From NCBI GenBank assembly GCA_019649035.1, contig BMAT01005576.1, forward strand, positions 285,467 through 349,466: a DNA stretch of 64,000 bases, given 5' to 3'. The notes beneath the pieces are model-generated. The model searched no databases. It was not told the origin of the DNA and saw only the letters and a program-made list of their open reading frames with translations. Position 1 is the stretch's first letter. Each line of letters begins with the position of its first letter. Of the stretch, positions 48,991 through 61,773 are shown piece after piece. Source of the stretch: Elysia marginata (Eukaryota > Mollusca > Gastropoda > Plakobranchidae). The position numbers and the translations under genes were made by a program.

Positions 48991-50086
48991 TCTCTAGATA
49001 CTAAAAAGAGGTATATTGGTTGTGAGAGGTACAGTTCCGTCAAAGTTTGCTCAGAGATGCATTTTGACTGTCATACTAACTACTTCCCTAAAATCGTATT
49101 TTACTCTCCCTGTACCGACAATTTAGAGAGATTTTTAAAGTTAAACAAAATAGCAGATTTTAATGGTTGTTTTAATAAAACAATTTTTTAACAAAAAATT
49201 GATAGCATTTTACTCCAAAAAGTTATATTTTTGATAGCCGAAGTTTAGAAGGACCTCTTTCTGAAATTTTTTCGTATATTTAGATCAAGCGTAAAAGGTA
49301 ATTGAAGCTCTGTGTTTAGAAACAACTGGGGCTCATTAGAACTGCTACGTTCTGTTCTTTTAGGCATGTAATTAGGTATCTATATGTGGCATGCCGTGGA
49401 TGCCATCCAGGTGAAAATCATCATCAACAATGACAAAAACAATGAAAGTAAACGGTCCATGGAACAGTTCGTTCCTCTGATTATATTTAAAAAAATTACT
49501 AGCGAATTGCATCACCTGTGGCAAAACAACGAATCCAAATTTTTCATGTTTTTGAAAAAAAAATCATTGTAAAGAATTTTCGCCGCAATAAGAAGTCATA
49601 TGTGTTTGTAGTGAAGATAATTAGGCTGATCTGGCTTTGTCTCAAGTCAAAGGAAGCCGAAGAAAGTAAAATAAAACGAAAAAAAAAAATGAGAATTTGT
49701 CATTAATTTTGATTTGCATTGATGCGGCAGAATTCCCTGGAAATTTTGCATTAAACAACAACAACAAAAAAAAGGTTAACGAATGTTACCAACAGGTGCG
49801 CCTCCTTTTGGCGCTTAAGCATCGAGGCTATAGAGACAGCTTGATAATGCGCCAACGAGTGTCACATTAGTTGTTTGTAGGTAAAATAAATTACAATTGG
49901 AAACATTATCCTCGAGTCGTGCCATCTAAATCCTATGCAAATTGAATAAGACTATCTTTACAATTTCAAGTTTGTAGTCCTTACACCATTGGATAATGTA
50001 TAAACTATGTGGGGTAAGTTTTCGTCCACACATTCTACATTAAAATTCGACATTATCGAACTTACAATGGCTGCTGCTGTACGTAC

Positions 50087-50383
50087 CCCCTTGATGATGT
50101 TGCCGCAGATGTTGTGGTCGGTGTGTAGCTCCTCCGTCCTGTAGTAATGCATGACGGTGGCGAAGATTCCGGGGTGCCTGTCAAAGAAGTATTCACCTCG
50201 CTCCGAGTCGTAACTCTCGTCGGCCTCCATGGCGCGGGCCAGCTGAGCTAGACGTGTACCAGGTCGCTTGAGCAAGGTATGAGTCCAGGTCTCGAAAACG
50301 GCGCCGCCACAGTTAAGCTTGATGCGTCGGTTGCGTCTCTGATTGGAGACGGCAGACACTGCCGCACGACGTATCGCCTCCAT
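50087..50383 (-). CDS. Shaw/Kv3-like potassium channel: first coding exon, T1 tetramerization domain
   Basis: Encodes 99 residues from ATG at 50383 (context AAAGATGG, favourable) to the donor GTACGT after AAGGGG. A basic stretch (SNQRRNRRIKL) leads into the T1 (BTB) fold: LNCGGAVFETWTHTLLKRPG, then YDSERGEYFFDRHPGIF, then YYRTEELHTDHNIC. The core motif N-V-G-G reads N-C-G-G. His87 and Cys93 start the HX5CX20CC zinc motif, which the 34781-35002 exon completes, so T1 should be of the zinc-bound non-Shaker kind and sort with Shaw subunits. The open frame extends upstream to an acceptor-like CAG at 50420-50422, so a further N-terminal exon remains possible. Confidence 0.88.
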
Positions 50384-50973
50384 CTTTCCTTGTATTTCGT
50401 GTCTTATAGCTCTGTGGTCCTGCAAAACGTACCTCGTTTGTTATATTTGCGTCATAAACAAAGCTTAAAAATTAACTTATAAGTAAGAAAAACTATTATT
50501 ATAGACCAAAGAACCTATGTGAAGATAAATAATAACTAATCTAAACGTTTTTAATCTGCCTATTTTCCTAATCTATAAACATCACTGATTATGCTTCAGC
50601 GGTTCTGTAAAGAAATAGAAATCAACGGCAATAAAACGATGTTTCTTTAACTTCAGCATATCACTTTAGTTTTCGTTAACTTAAAAAAAACTTTTATTCT
50701 TCCAATACAACTGACATTGTGAAATTAGTGAGGACGAACATATACTTAAGGTGAGGATGCTTAGAACCACAGATTCCATAACAAAATTTGTATCACATAA
50801 GACTGTCAATTTAGAATATTAAGCATGACAATTAGAGCGCTTGTATGATTCACTTTACTATTGAAAAACTGCCCTGAAGGGCTCGAAACAACCGCTCACA
50901 TCACGTGTCTCTTGCTGCCACGAAGGTCAAGGACAGCCCTTGGAGCAAAAACCTTGGAAACCATGATACATAC

Positions 50974-51075
50974 TTGATGGGAGGCATTGGTACGATTAGA
51001 ATTCGTCCATTATGAATATTGCTGTCGATTAATATGTCTGATGGACTTTGTTGCCGGCCAGCACGGCGGGAACAC
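50974..51075 (-). other. Possible 5' untranslated exon of the potassium channel gene
   Basis: A 102-nt segment between a T-rich TTTTTTTATTCAG acceptor and a consensus donor GTATGT. The T1 exon has an acceptor-like site upstream. In the phase that would continue into T1 this segment carries a stop, so if used it is untranslated, with short upstream ATG frames. Support is splice-site quality only. Confidence 0.3.
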
Positions 51076-51403
51076 CTGAATAAAAAAAGAAAATTGTAAT
51101 AGCAAGAACATTTTGAAAGTTGCGTATTTGTTAATTGATTCAACGGCCCTAAAATGTTAAGCAAATTTAATAATGTAACTCGATTATTGAAAAATTTGCA
51201 AGAACTTTAATGTAACCTTAACTCTCATAACATGACACCGAAAATGAAACTTGTCTCTTTGGTGGAGTCACCGAAAAGAGTACAAAAGAAGGGCTAGCAG
51301 GAATAAGAGTGATGACAGTACTAAAAGTAAAAAAATGGCAGCGCCTGTTCTAGAAGTAAAATAACTCTACCGGTACTAGAAATAAAAGTGGTATAGTGAA
51401 AGA

Positions 51404-51465
51404 AGTAGTAGTAGTTGTAGTAGTAAAAGTAACAGCAGTAGTAATATTAGTAGTAGCAGTGGTAA

Positions 51466-51508
<43 letters not shown>

Positions 51509-51540
51509 TTTAGTAGTAGTAGTAGTAGTAGTAGTTTTAG
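51404..51540. repeat. (AGT)n microsatellite
   Basis: Imperfect AGT units. Both strands stay open through it only because the repeat lacks stops. Confidence 0.95.
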
Positions 51541-54500
51541 CAACAGCAAAACCAGTAGTGATAACAACAGCATTAGCAGTATTATCTGCTTGACAAGGAC
51601 GTAATAAACACACACCTCGGGGACCACATGCAAGCGTAAAGATAACAATGTTTTTTATGCATCTGAGGCACAAATAGGGCTAAATGAACAGATGGATCTT
51701 TGCATGGGGTCTCTTTATGAAGCAACCCACTACCTCTCACCCCATTTTCTTCACATGAAATCATGAAATAAGAGCAAACCCTGTTCATCAATAATCTAAT
51801 GGATTTAAAAGATTTTCAACCAGTACTGGAAGGTTATTTTTTGTAACAATCTTAAAAAAAACGACACAACACCCGGACATTTTAAAATGCGGAGAAGGAA
51901 AGAGCAATATGGACACAGATTTACAAACAATATTATGTTGTATTTTTTAAAAAATCATTGTGGGCTATCGCATAATTATGAATTGTCGACTAATAGCGGA
52001 CTTTTGCAATACTTACCTAAACTCACAAAAATTGCTGTAAGTATAATGTTTTTAAAGTTTAAAACGTCTATCGGGTCATATTTGAAGAAAAACAAAAACA
52101 ACCCTAGTAAAAGAAAAAGGAGGCAATTATTCTTAACGGCAATAAGCAGAAAATCTTGCCCGAGATTCACTGTTAGTGTCAAATAGGGCTATAAGTTAAC
52201 CTAAAATTGTACTTTTCGCTATAATAAATACGGTTGAATAATAATTAAAAAATATGGAAAAATCCATCCTTTGCCTGTGGCTGTTAAATCGAAATGGATG
52301 AATTCAACTGTAATTTCCTGTAAACATCTGCCTAGTTGTACTTCAAACATTTTATTTTAACATGGACAAACTTGCAATTGATTTAAGCACGCCTTTCAGC
52401 CATAAATCGTTTGATACGGATGATAAAGTAAATTGCAGAACAGAAAATGCGCATTTGGACCACTCTACTCCGTGGGTCATTTGCACCCTGTCACTCATTA
52501 TAAAAAATCCTCAAGCCTACCACAGTACAAACCATTGTTTCTGAATGGCCGGAGGCAGTTAAACAATGTGTTAAGCAATGCACAGAAATCAATTCATCAA
52601 TCTAGGATCAAGCTTTAAATAAGACAAAGGAACATTGGCTAATGTTTTTATCGATATTCTATGGGCACTTTTTAGATGACGCAAGAGGTGCTCACCGACC
52701 CTACCCACTTCCTACTTCTTTTACCCTGCTTGGTATTACCAAAACAAATAACGTTATTGCCGATTCCTCTGCTTCTTTCTATATTTGTTATTTTCGGACG
52801 CCGCTGGGTCTCCTAGTGTGCGGTGATACTGTATTAGAGTGGGATTTTAAATCCACAAGCCATATATTATTGCACGCAACAATCGTGATGGTGGAGTCCA
52901 GAAATATCTTAAAACATATCTTAAACATTACAACAATTTTAGTTACTTGCCGAATAGCCCGATCTACAAACTTTAAAAAATGACTTACATAACAATTTGG
53001 TAAGTTTTGTTAAACAACCTCAGTAGATTTTTTATCTCCAATTGTAGGCTTACTCTCTGTATGAGTTTTGATGATAGCTATCTGTGGTTTATCGCCATTG
53101 CTGTATCTGAAAAACATTATCCTTACTTCTCTCCCTTTCTTCTGCCTCCCTTCCCTATGCCTGTGGTTCTGTTCTCCCATTGTCCCTGTAAAACTCTCAG
53201 TAAGAGATTAAAAGTCTATGTAAAATAATTATGAGCATCTCCTTTTCAACTCTAGAACATCTCAATATTCAATTTCAAATACCTTTACCTTTTTTATTCT
53301 TCGCCTAAATGCCCTAAATTTTGGCAACTTTTTAAATTCTAAACAATTCACAGCATTAAATTCTGTTATAATTTATCAAACTTATGTTCTAAAGGATGTA
53401 CTCCTCCTCAGCGAAAGATTATTTGATATAAAATTTTTATGTTGCATGGGCCGTTAGATTTGAAAAACGGAATTAACTCAACTACTTACTTAATTACTTC
53501 TTCACCTAAATCTAGATCGTCTGGAGCCATGAATACTGTCAATCGTAAAGACGCCATCCTGTTTTACTTCTTCACCTCAATCTATCTCTGGACTCTAGCT
53601 TTTTGTGAAGTCCTAAATGCTCCAACAACCATATAAAAGTCACCACGAATAATTAGATAAAATAGTGTATGAATTTTGATAGCCTCTCTTATTAACCTTT
53701 TTTTATATAGATACAGACTCTATAAGCAAGACAATAATAAAATCAATTTCAGAAACTTCTAATTTTATACCTCGAGTTGAAAAAAATTCATAACCAAGGT
53801 TTGTAAAGCGCACAAATGCAACATCGATTTGCGAAATTCTTCTTTGTTGAAATTGTAACGGAAATAATTTTGAAAGTCGCTCTAAAACAGGTTTATTCAC
53901 TCTAAAAAAAAGTTCTTTCACATCAATTTTTTCTTTTAGTTTTAAAAATTCTTTGTTTTGATAAAAAATATTGATTCCTGCCCACTCCAATCTTTATGAC
54001 ATTTTACAATTTTGGACCACATTTGACATGTCTATGTGGCAGGGTAGGCTGTCCTCACTTTTGGCCTAAATCAATTAATAATAGATTAATTCTGATTAAT
54101 AAAAACTGCTTATTCACAGGAAAACAAAAGACGACATTACTGATATAACAAATAAGGGCAGCATGAAAACGCCGCAAAATCATCGAAACACCCTTAAAAT
54201 TTTTATTGCTTTGTTTTTTTTTATAATGTATGGAAGCAAATCAATTAATTTCTGTCGCCTGCAGCCGAAGTTGAAACCTGTTAAACTGACTCCTTGACTG
54301 GAACTAGCACACACTTTATATCCCCAAGGGTGAGAAACTCGGTGGTTTGCATGGTAGAATGCCAGTGGCTAGGCAGACCATCATGAAAGGAGAGAACAAC
54401 AGGCATGGTGCATTGTAAGTCGAGTTGAGAGTATACACCTTGAGCAAGTGGCTGTTGAATAAAACCACGCTCCGCTTTGAGGTTTTCTGGTTTATCTATA

Positions 54501-54792
54501 CAAATAGAGAAAAAGTACTTTAAGGCTATATAGGTCTTTGCCGACCATACTAACTCAATTGCATTGAGTTTGCTTGCCATGTATAATCAGTAATTAGCTG
54601 TAGGTATAGTTGATATTTCGAGATTAAACCCATTTTTTCGTTTCGAAAATTTTTTTTCAGCTACCTTATGTCGTTTAAAATGGATCCGTATTTAAATTTA
54701 GGAGCTTATATTACTCTGAACTAGAAGAGAACAGTTAAACATGAAAAACATGCTTCTTTTTTTCTTCCAAAAAAAAAACAACGATGTAATCA

Positions 54793-55095
54793 TAATAATA
54801 ATGATGATGATGATAGTAATAATAATGCTAGTAATGATGATGATGATAACAATAATAATCAATAATAAAAATCATAATAATAATCATAATTCTGAATAAT
54901 AATAATAAAGCAGTGATATTAGTAGTAGTAGTAGTAGCAGTAGTAATATTAGTAGTAGTAATTGTAGTATTATAGTAATAGTAGTGGTTGTGCTGGTAGT
55001 AGCAGTAGTTGTTGTAGTAGTAATACATTAGTACAAAATAGTAGTAGTAGTGGTAGTTGTAATAGTAGAAGTAGTAGTAATAGTAACAGTGGTAA
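54793..55095. repeat. Compound trinucleotide array (AAT/GAT then AGT)
   Basis: AAT/GAT units to about 54905, then AGT units to 55095 with substitutions. Confidence 0.9.
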
Positions 55096-55163
55096 AATAG
55101 ACTGACAAAAATGTGTGGATGAGGAGAAACAGATTCTATGAAATAAATGAATATATACATAGA

Positions 55164-55167
55164 ACGA

Positions 55168-55225
<58 letters not shown>

Positions 55226-55562
55226 GGAGAGACAGCGACAAACAAATGGAGAGAGAGGAAAACCAGAGAGAGAAAGAGAGGGAGAGAGGGGAGAACTAGA
55301 GAAATAGAGAAAGAGACGGAGAGAGAGAAAGAGAGAGACAGAGTGATTAAAAACAGAGAGATAGATAGAAATATAGAGAGAGACGAAATCGAGAGAGAAA
55401 TAGAGGGAAAGAGATAGAGAGGATAAGACAGAAATAAAAAGAACCAGAGAATCAAAGGAAAAGGAAAGAATTATTGGGAGAGGCAAAAGAACTAGAGAGA
55501 GTGTAAACAGTAGGGAGAAAGAGAGAGGGAGAGAGAGAGAACGAGATAGAGAGAGAGATAAA
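55164..55562. repeat. (GA)n-rich array
   Basis: About 400 bp of GA with interruptions, pure near 55176-55214. Long open frames across it are artefacts of the repeat. Confidence 0.95.
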
Positions 55563-56699
55563 TAGAGATATTAAAAGACATACTACATAATATTATGTTA
55601 TAAAAACTGCATTTGAAAAAGTTTAATTTTTATCACTAAAAAGGTTTTGTCACAATTCAATATAATTTACATGTATATAAATATATATATGTGTGATGGT
55701 GTGCGTGTTTGTGTGCCTTCTATTGCATTTACCTTTGCATAGATTTTGATGCTTTACTTTATCCCCTTTTCAAACAATTTTTAAAGTTTATTCTCTTTGC
55801 GTAGATTTAAATTGAAAATCGTGAAAATCAAAAGAGCGAAGACTGTGAGAAATTTTTTGCCTTTCTTGAAAAATCAATTGTTCATAAATTCGGAGCATAC
55901 AATGAAATTTAAATTAAGAAACTTAGCAAATAGACCAAAATATTTTCGATTCCTTTTACTCCGACAACGCTTTGCCGACGCATAGTCAAAACCTCAAGAT
56001 CCGGAAATAAATATCTCGGTTTTCATAATTATTCAACTTTCTTTTTTTGTAATCGAACTGAGCCGTGTCATGTGATCAATATCACAAGGTATTACCCCCT
56101 CTGGGGACGACCAACTGATATCTGAGATCGATATGGCTGATGTCGATCTCTCCTGAGCGACTCCATTAAACAGCAGCGGTCCCCATCAGTCGTGCTGAAT
56201 ATTAATAAGGCTTAGGGCCTATCTTAAGGTGTGGTGGGGAGGAAAGGGGACGACAACGATAATAAATCTTAGATCGATAGGCCATCGAATTGCTAAAAGA
56301 GTAGAAATAATTGACGAAGCAAATCCGTCACCTCGTTCCTGTGAAGAATTTTCTAAAACTTTTTTTCTTTTGTTTTTTGTTTTAATGTTGGAAAAAAAAC
56401 TACATTCGACTTCTGTCTGTTTACGTCATGGCGTTAAATTTTCATACCGAACTACTAGGGATCTAAAGAATACAAGAGAAGTGTAAAAGTTCCAAAGTTT
56501 CGAAGTTAACGAGCCTTGAGAGCTATTTCCTTTTTATTTGGGATATCAGTCAGAATTACTAAGATTAAGCACCGAATTTTTTTAAAGACATGATAAAAAA
56601 CGCTCAGTAAGGTGTCAAACCTCGCATCAAGTTGCACCAAAGAAAGTATAAGACCGCATGAAATGAAGTAATTTTCTTATCAACAAAAATATATCCCAA

Positions 56700-57595
56700 T
56701 GAAAGTGAGGCTGTGTATGAATTAAAACTTGCTGGAGAAAGTCTTTCTATTCCTACTAGTAAAGAAGTGAGGACTCTGGGAGTTCATTTTGATTCTAAAC
56801 TAAATATGGAACATCATATAAAAAAGTTACGTCAGAGCTGCCATTATCATCTCAGGAACCTAGGGAAAATTAGAAACCTAATTGATATGCACACAGTACA
56901 TGCTTGTGCATTCTCTTATAACAAGCCCTTTAGACTATTGCAATTCCCTATTGGTGGGAATTCCGTTTTATCTTATTGAGAGACTGGAGAAAATTCAGAA
57001 TAAAGCTGCTAGACTAGTGGCTAGGAAAAATATGAGAGATGATTCATTTACACTTTCAAAAAAACTTCACTGGCTGCCTATTAAGTATAGAATAGATTTT
57101 AAAATCGCCTGCCATATTTTCAAATGTCTAAATGGACTGGCTCCCTCCTACCTTAAGGACCTCATCCACGTTTACACACCCAACAGAGTTTTAAGATCAG
57201 CAAATGAAAACCTTTTAACTGAGCACCTATGTAAATCAAAATTTGAAGAGCGTTCTTTCTTTTTTTATGCCTCTAAGCTTTGGAACAGCTTGTCTACTGG
57301 AACAAAGAAGTGTCTTACTTATACATCATTTAAATCCCACCTTAAAACAGAAACGTACAGAAAAGCTTATCACAAGATTTTTGTTGCCTTTAATTTTCAG
57401 ATCATCAATAATTAGGACTATTTCTCTCTATACTTTTTTTTAGCTAGTATGTACTTACAAATGTTTATATTTATTTATTTTCATCATGTATAATACTGTA
57501 CTATGTACACATATTTTTATGCCTATAATTGTATGTAAAAGCGCCATCGAGCACTTTTCTGTGGGTTTTAGGCGCTGTATAAAAAATTATTATTA
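56700..57595 (+). mobile_element. L2/CR1-type LINE, 3' fragment
   Basis: Frames give KEVRTLGVHFDSKLNMEHHI, then (one frame change near 56890-56950) [47 protein letters not shown] and the Y-T-P-N-R-V-L-R-S block, ending FQIINN and TAG. This is the C-terminal third of an L2/CR1 reverse transcriptase ORF. The untranslated tail has AAAAGCGCCATCGAGC, GGCGCTGTATAAAA and a short ATT run. Apart from the one frame change it is well preserved. Confidence 0.88.
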
Positions 57596-60500
57596 TTAAA
57601 TTACAATGAAATTTTTTATTTTACTGTCCGTTTAAGTTCCAACAAGCCATTGCGAAACCAAACAAAGAGGAAAAAAAATGTCATTTTAACGGAAGGGTGG
57701 CCAAACACTAAATTGAACAGGTTCGGGACATAATAATTATTTTTACTTTTGCTTCATAATGTTTCGATACCAACAATTTTAGATGAATTTAAAAATGAAT
57801 ACTGAAAATTAAAAGAGGGTTAGTTTTAGAGTTATGTCTCCTCCCACACTTTTTTCATGTATATAAATCTATCCATTGACCTATATTTCGGCAGCAGAAA
57901 CCTATTGTAACATTTTTTTTTACCGCTAACACTTTTTTCAGCACTTGATACCAGTTTTTGTTCCAAGCGAGGTCAGGATACACAGTAACGAAGCAATCCA
58001 CGTGGCTTGGATATCTTTTCTATTTGAGGCCCATTTGATTTCTTGGCAGTAACAGATCCTTGACGATTTTAGAGAATTATTTATGCCAAGATATAACTTG
58101 TCATAATTATCTTATTCACACTCTCTCGAGTTCAAACAGAAATAATCGTAAAGGCCGTTATTGTGCAACAGTAGTATTATTTTTGTTAGACTCAGCCTTA
58201 GGGAAAAGTTCCACAAAGATTTGAACGAGAAGCGCACAAGTCTCCAAGCTTCCAACACACTAACGAGACTTTGAGACTCTAGAGGTTCTAGCTTTACAGG
58301 CAGTTATAAAGTTGTTGAGAGTTTCAAAAGTACGGGTAAAAGGTTTTATGTAATCACCAGCGTTTTCTTCATGAACAATATTGATACAGTAGTCTAATGT
58401 CCCACCAATACGCCTGTTAAACCCAAATAAGCCTGAGACAACGTTGGTTTAATCTCAACAGTTTCTCTCCTTTTCTAAAAGAATAAGTAAGATAGTTCCA
58501 GAAAATAATCATGGAGTTCTATTATCTGACATTTTTGTAAGCACATGTAAATAGGTAAGAAGCAAGCTTAATTGAGTGTGTAGCGAAACAACGCAAGCAA
58601 ATCAAAAAGTTTTAACATGAAACCATCGCTATGATGTTGTTAGTTATATAGTCGGTAATTTAAAAAAGACGTTTTTCAATGAAAACGTCACTGCACAAAC
58701 AAAACGAAAAAAGCTTTCACATAACCACTGAGTCTTTGAAAAAAATGTTCATGTCGCCTGTTGGTGTGAAGGTAAGCCTAAACTTTTTTCATCATGTATG
58801 ATTGATGTAACACTCCCCCCCCCCCCCATCACAAAAGCACGATACAGCAGGATTCTGAAATATCCTAACAAAAAAGCACTAATGAGGACATAGTATAATT
58901 AATACGTTTTAATTGATATGAACACTAAAGTTATTTCTTGGAAAAAAATGTTTCCTAATGTTGGTTTGAGAGAATGTGAAACTTAACAAATTACTACTTT
59001 CAATTGAGAGGCACTATGTTTATCTCTTCTTCATATAATGAGCACTGAAAAAAACCTTTAAAACGCCATCTCACATCAGGCATTTTTACAATAAACCAAC
59101 AAGCCTGGAAACCTTGCAATTTCAATGACCTTTGAAGTTGGTGATTTTTTTGTTCTCCTGTTACGAAATTATCCATACCTCATTAAAAACTAGAATGAAA
59201 AATTCATAACAAATTAATCACTGCGTCGACCTTGCGCTGATACAAATCTATAACACATTATTTGCACTGGACAAAGATCTCCACCCATTTCGTTTTAAAA
59301 TGCAAATCTGAATTGACCTCCCGTACTCTTGGAGTTTCCTCTTTATGACGTTCTTTGTGTAGCTAAAACTAGTTTTGACGCTCTGTTTAACTTAAAAGAA
59401 AACTGGACCGATTATCTCCCCCTACAAAATGCCGCCTGATTTATATGTGCTCATATCTTGATCAAATATCGGCACAACATTAATATGTAAAACAGATCAG
59501 TTAACTTATCCATCTTGGAAAAAAAACTGATCTTAAAGATGTGGTAACAGAAATACTGTTCCAGATTCGACTAACACTTAAAAGCAATCTATTCGTATAA
59601 AATATTATACGGAATTAGGTTATCCTTACACACACAGCGAGTATAGGTGTGAGTTTAAACTTGCTGGTCTAAGCTGCCGCTTGACCAGCATAAATCACGC
59701 AAGAGTCTGCAGTTTGAAACTTTAAGGATTCTATCTAAAAGCTAGTCTGCACGCATTGTTCCTGATCTACCATTGTTTACTCATCACATTATTGATAAAG
59801 TTTTTTTAAAATTTAATATGGATGTCCATATTAATATTTCTACGCATTCTGATTTTGAATATTTGCACTTTTTTACTTTATGCTGACTTGCAATGAGAAC
59901 AAAAAAATGCACACTAAGCGACAGAGTTTAATCTTTGCACTATGGAAGAAGATTAGCTTTTGATTGATAAGACAAGCCGTCCTTGATAATTAAATACTCG
60001 CAGCTTATTGCCTGCCCATTTCGAATACGACAAGCCATTGACAATTCGAATCAAAGATAGTGTTTTGATACATACTTTTGCCCCAAATCTAGCTGATAAA
60101 GGACCATGTTTGGCTTAAAACAAGCAGTAACAGACTCTTGTGAAGCACGTGTTTATAAATTGCCTTGAATTTGATTTAAGAAAACGTAACTCTGAATATT
60201 TACATTGTAAACGTTCGATGTACAAAAAGGCAATTCTGCGTTTCATGCATGAAACAGTCCACAATTTTCAGATAGAGTAGAAGACTTTTTGTTTAATTAA
60301 ACATTGTACAAACTATGGATAAATTTCGTTTTTTAATTACATATTGTTTATCAAATAAAACTTCTGAGTTTTCGCAAGAGTTTTACCAATAACCTGAGGA
60401 GGTCTTCGATGAGACTTGACCCCACGCCTTTTTCCAACAGTCTTCCAGCAACAGCTTAATTTAACCAAAGCTTAACTACCCAAACTTTCTAAGTTACTAC

Positions 60501-61511
60501 AACCATAGTTTCTTCCAAGTAAAAATCGAAACAAATTGTAAAGCGCTTGATCTAAGTATTACGAATACAGAAGTGACTAGTCCCACATCAGTATGGCGGG
60601 CACCTTAGTCTTCGAATAGAGCACCGGGGTTAGTTCAACAGTGGGAACTTTGATAGTGTTAAGAACGGGAAAAATTGGAAAAGTCGAAATCCAATTATTT
60701 GCGTGCACTTTTAGATTACGCAATCTTGGTATCGGATAACATCACCCACTGTTAACCTCATTAACCGGAACCAACTTGTGCAGGTATGAAAAAGAATTCA
60801 ATGTGAAGTTTTTATACGGTAAATCCATAAAGGTTGAAGAACGTGTTTTAATCACTAAATCAGACTTGAAAGTAATGCCGTCTTTGATATTAAAAAATTA
60901 CGAGTATGTGAAGGGGTGGGGGGAGGAGTTCGGGGTGAGGTGTAAGGCATAAATGGACATTAAGTGTTTCACTTTTCCAGAATTATTTGTTCACAGATTC
61001 GCTTTGTAAAGCAAACCATAGCACTTTGCCTTAAAGAAGAAATGATAATAAAGTTTGCCCGACTGTGAGTCATATCAACCCGAGGGAACTGCTGCTGATG
61101 TGCATTAAACTGCATTAAAATGGATGTGACTGTTTGATACGTCTAAACTAAGTTATCTGCATTAAAGATATTGCGTTTTATTTTAAATCTAAAAAAAGAA
61201 ACTACATACACTGTCCCCAAGCATAGATTGACGATGTTCCTTTTCTTTTGTCTGAAATATTTATCAATACATTGATGAAAAAGGGGAAAAAAGTTGTACC
61301 CAACATAGTAAAGAGTGCATTACAAGAGATAAAGAAGAATACTAAATGAATACTGCGTGGATTCAGTTGAAAAAGAATCATGTTGCTTAGAAAAATTGAT
61401 CAATGCACGTATGGAAAATAATTATATATAAAAAAAGTTATAGGCAGAAGAAACAAAAAGTTATTAACAAAGAATTTTTTTGGAAAAAAAAACCCCAGTC
61501 TATAGCAGTAC
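57596..61511. other. Gene-poor stretch, nothing recognised
   Basis: Nearly 4 kb of AT-rich unique DNA with a C-run near 58816-58828. No supported exon, RNA gene or repeat. Confidence 0.45.
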
Positions 61512-61617
61512 CTATGAATTTCTTCAAATAACTTGTCAATATTATTTCCACAATTAGGATAATCGTACGCTCTAGGTAATAGCGAAAACCGAGCAGGCTG
61601 ATCATGTATAATTACCA
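61512..61617 (-). CDS. Candidate orphan exon, family not recognised
   Basis: A 106-nt minus-strand segment with an acceptor-like TTCACTCTAG before it and GTACTG after it. Its frame reads VIIHDQPARFSLLPRAYDYP then NCGNNIDKLFEEIHR, with balanced composition unlike the AT-biased chance frames around it. It has phase 2 at the end. I do not recognise the family, and no neighbouring exon was found, so it may be one exon of a gene reaching beyond this window or a chance frame. Confidence 0.3.
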
Positions 61618-61715
61618 CTAGAGTGAAAATTCTCAATCGTCACCTTTGATCGTCTTTTTTAAAAACGTTTTTTTCGAAAACAGAGACAAACTTTACAGCC
61701 TCAATGTGCAAGCTA

Positions 61716-61773
61716 TCATGCTAAACTAAAACACAATGCAAAAGTCATGCTAAACTAAAACACAATGCAAAAG
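61716..61773. repeat. 29-bp exact tandem duplication
   Basis: The unit starting TCATGCTAAACTAAAACAC at 61716 repeats at 61745 without change. Confidence 0.95.

Larger units (their letters stand above)
35003..50086 (-). other. 15-kb channel intron splitting the T1 domain
   Basis: Donor GTACGT at 50086, acceptor CTGTCCAG before 35002. No further channel exon was seen inside. It contains (AGT)n arrays (35402-35540, 45299-45460), GA arrays (38876-38955, 45786-45832), a tRNA-derived SINE and LINE 3' end near 41.2-42.2 kb, an assembly gap, and GC-richer islands at about 36340-36620, 44690-45010 and 48790-48990. Confidence 0.75.
51076..56700. other. Microsatellite-rich stretch, no supported gene
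   Basis: Holds (AGT)n at 51404-51540, AAT/GAT and AGT arrays at 54793-55095, and a long GA array at 55164-55562. It also holds an unrecognised AT-rich frame at 53703-53990 (minus) and a small island with an inverted repeat near 56080-56210. Nothing else was recognised. Confidence 0.5.

Noticed and set aside
51376-51648. Leu-, Val- or Thr-rich frames near 51.4-51.6 kb
   Set aside because: All three frames are translations of the (AGT)n microsatellite.
54828-55486. Ser/Leu-rich frames of 116-161 codons
   Set aside because: They come from the trinucleotide and GA arrays; no protein family signal.
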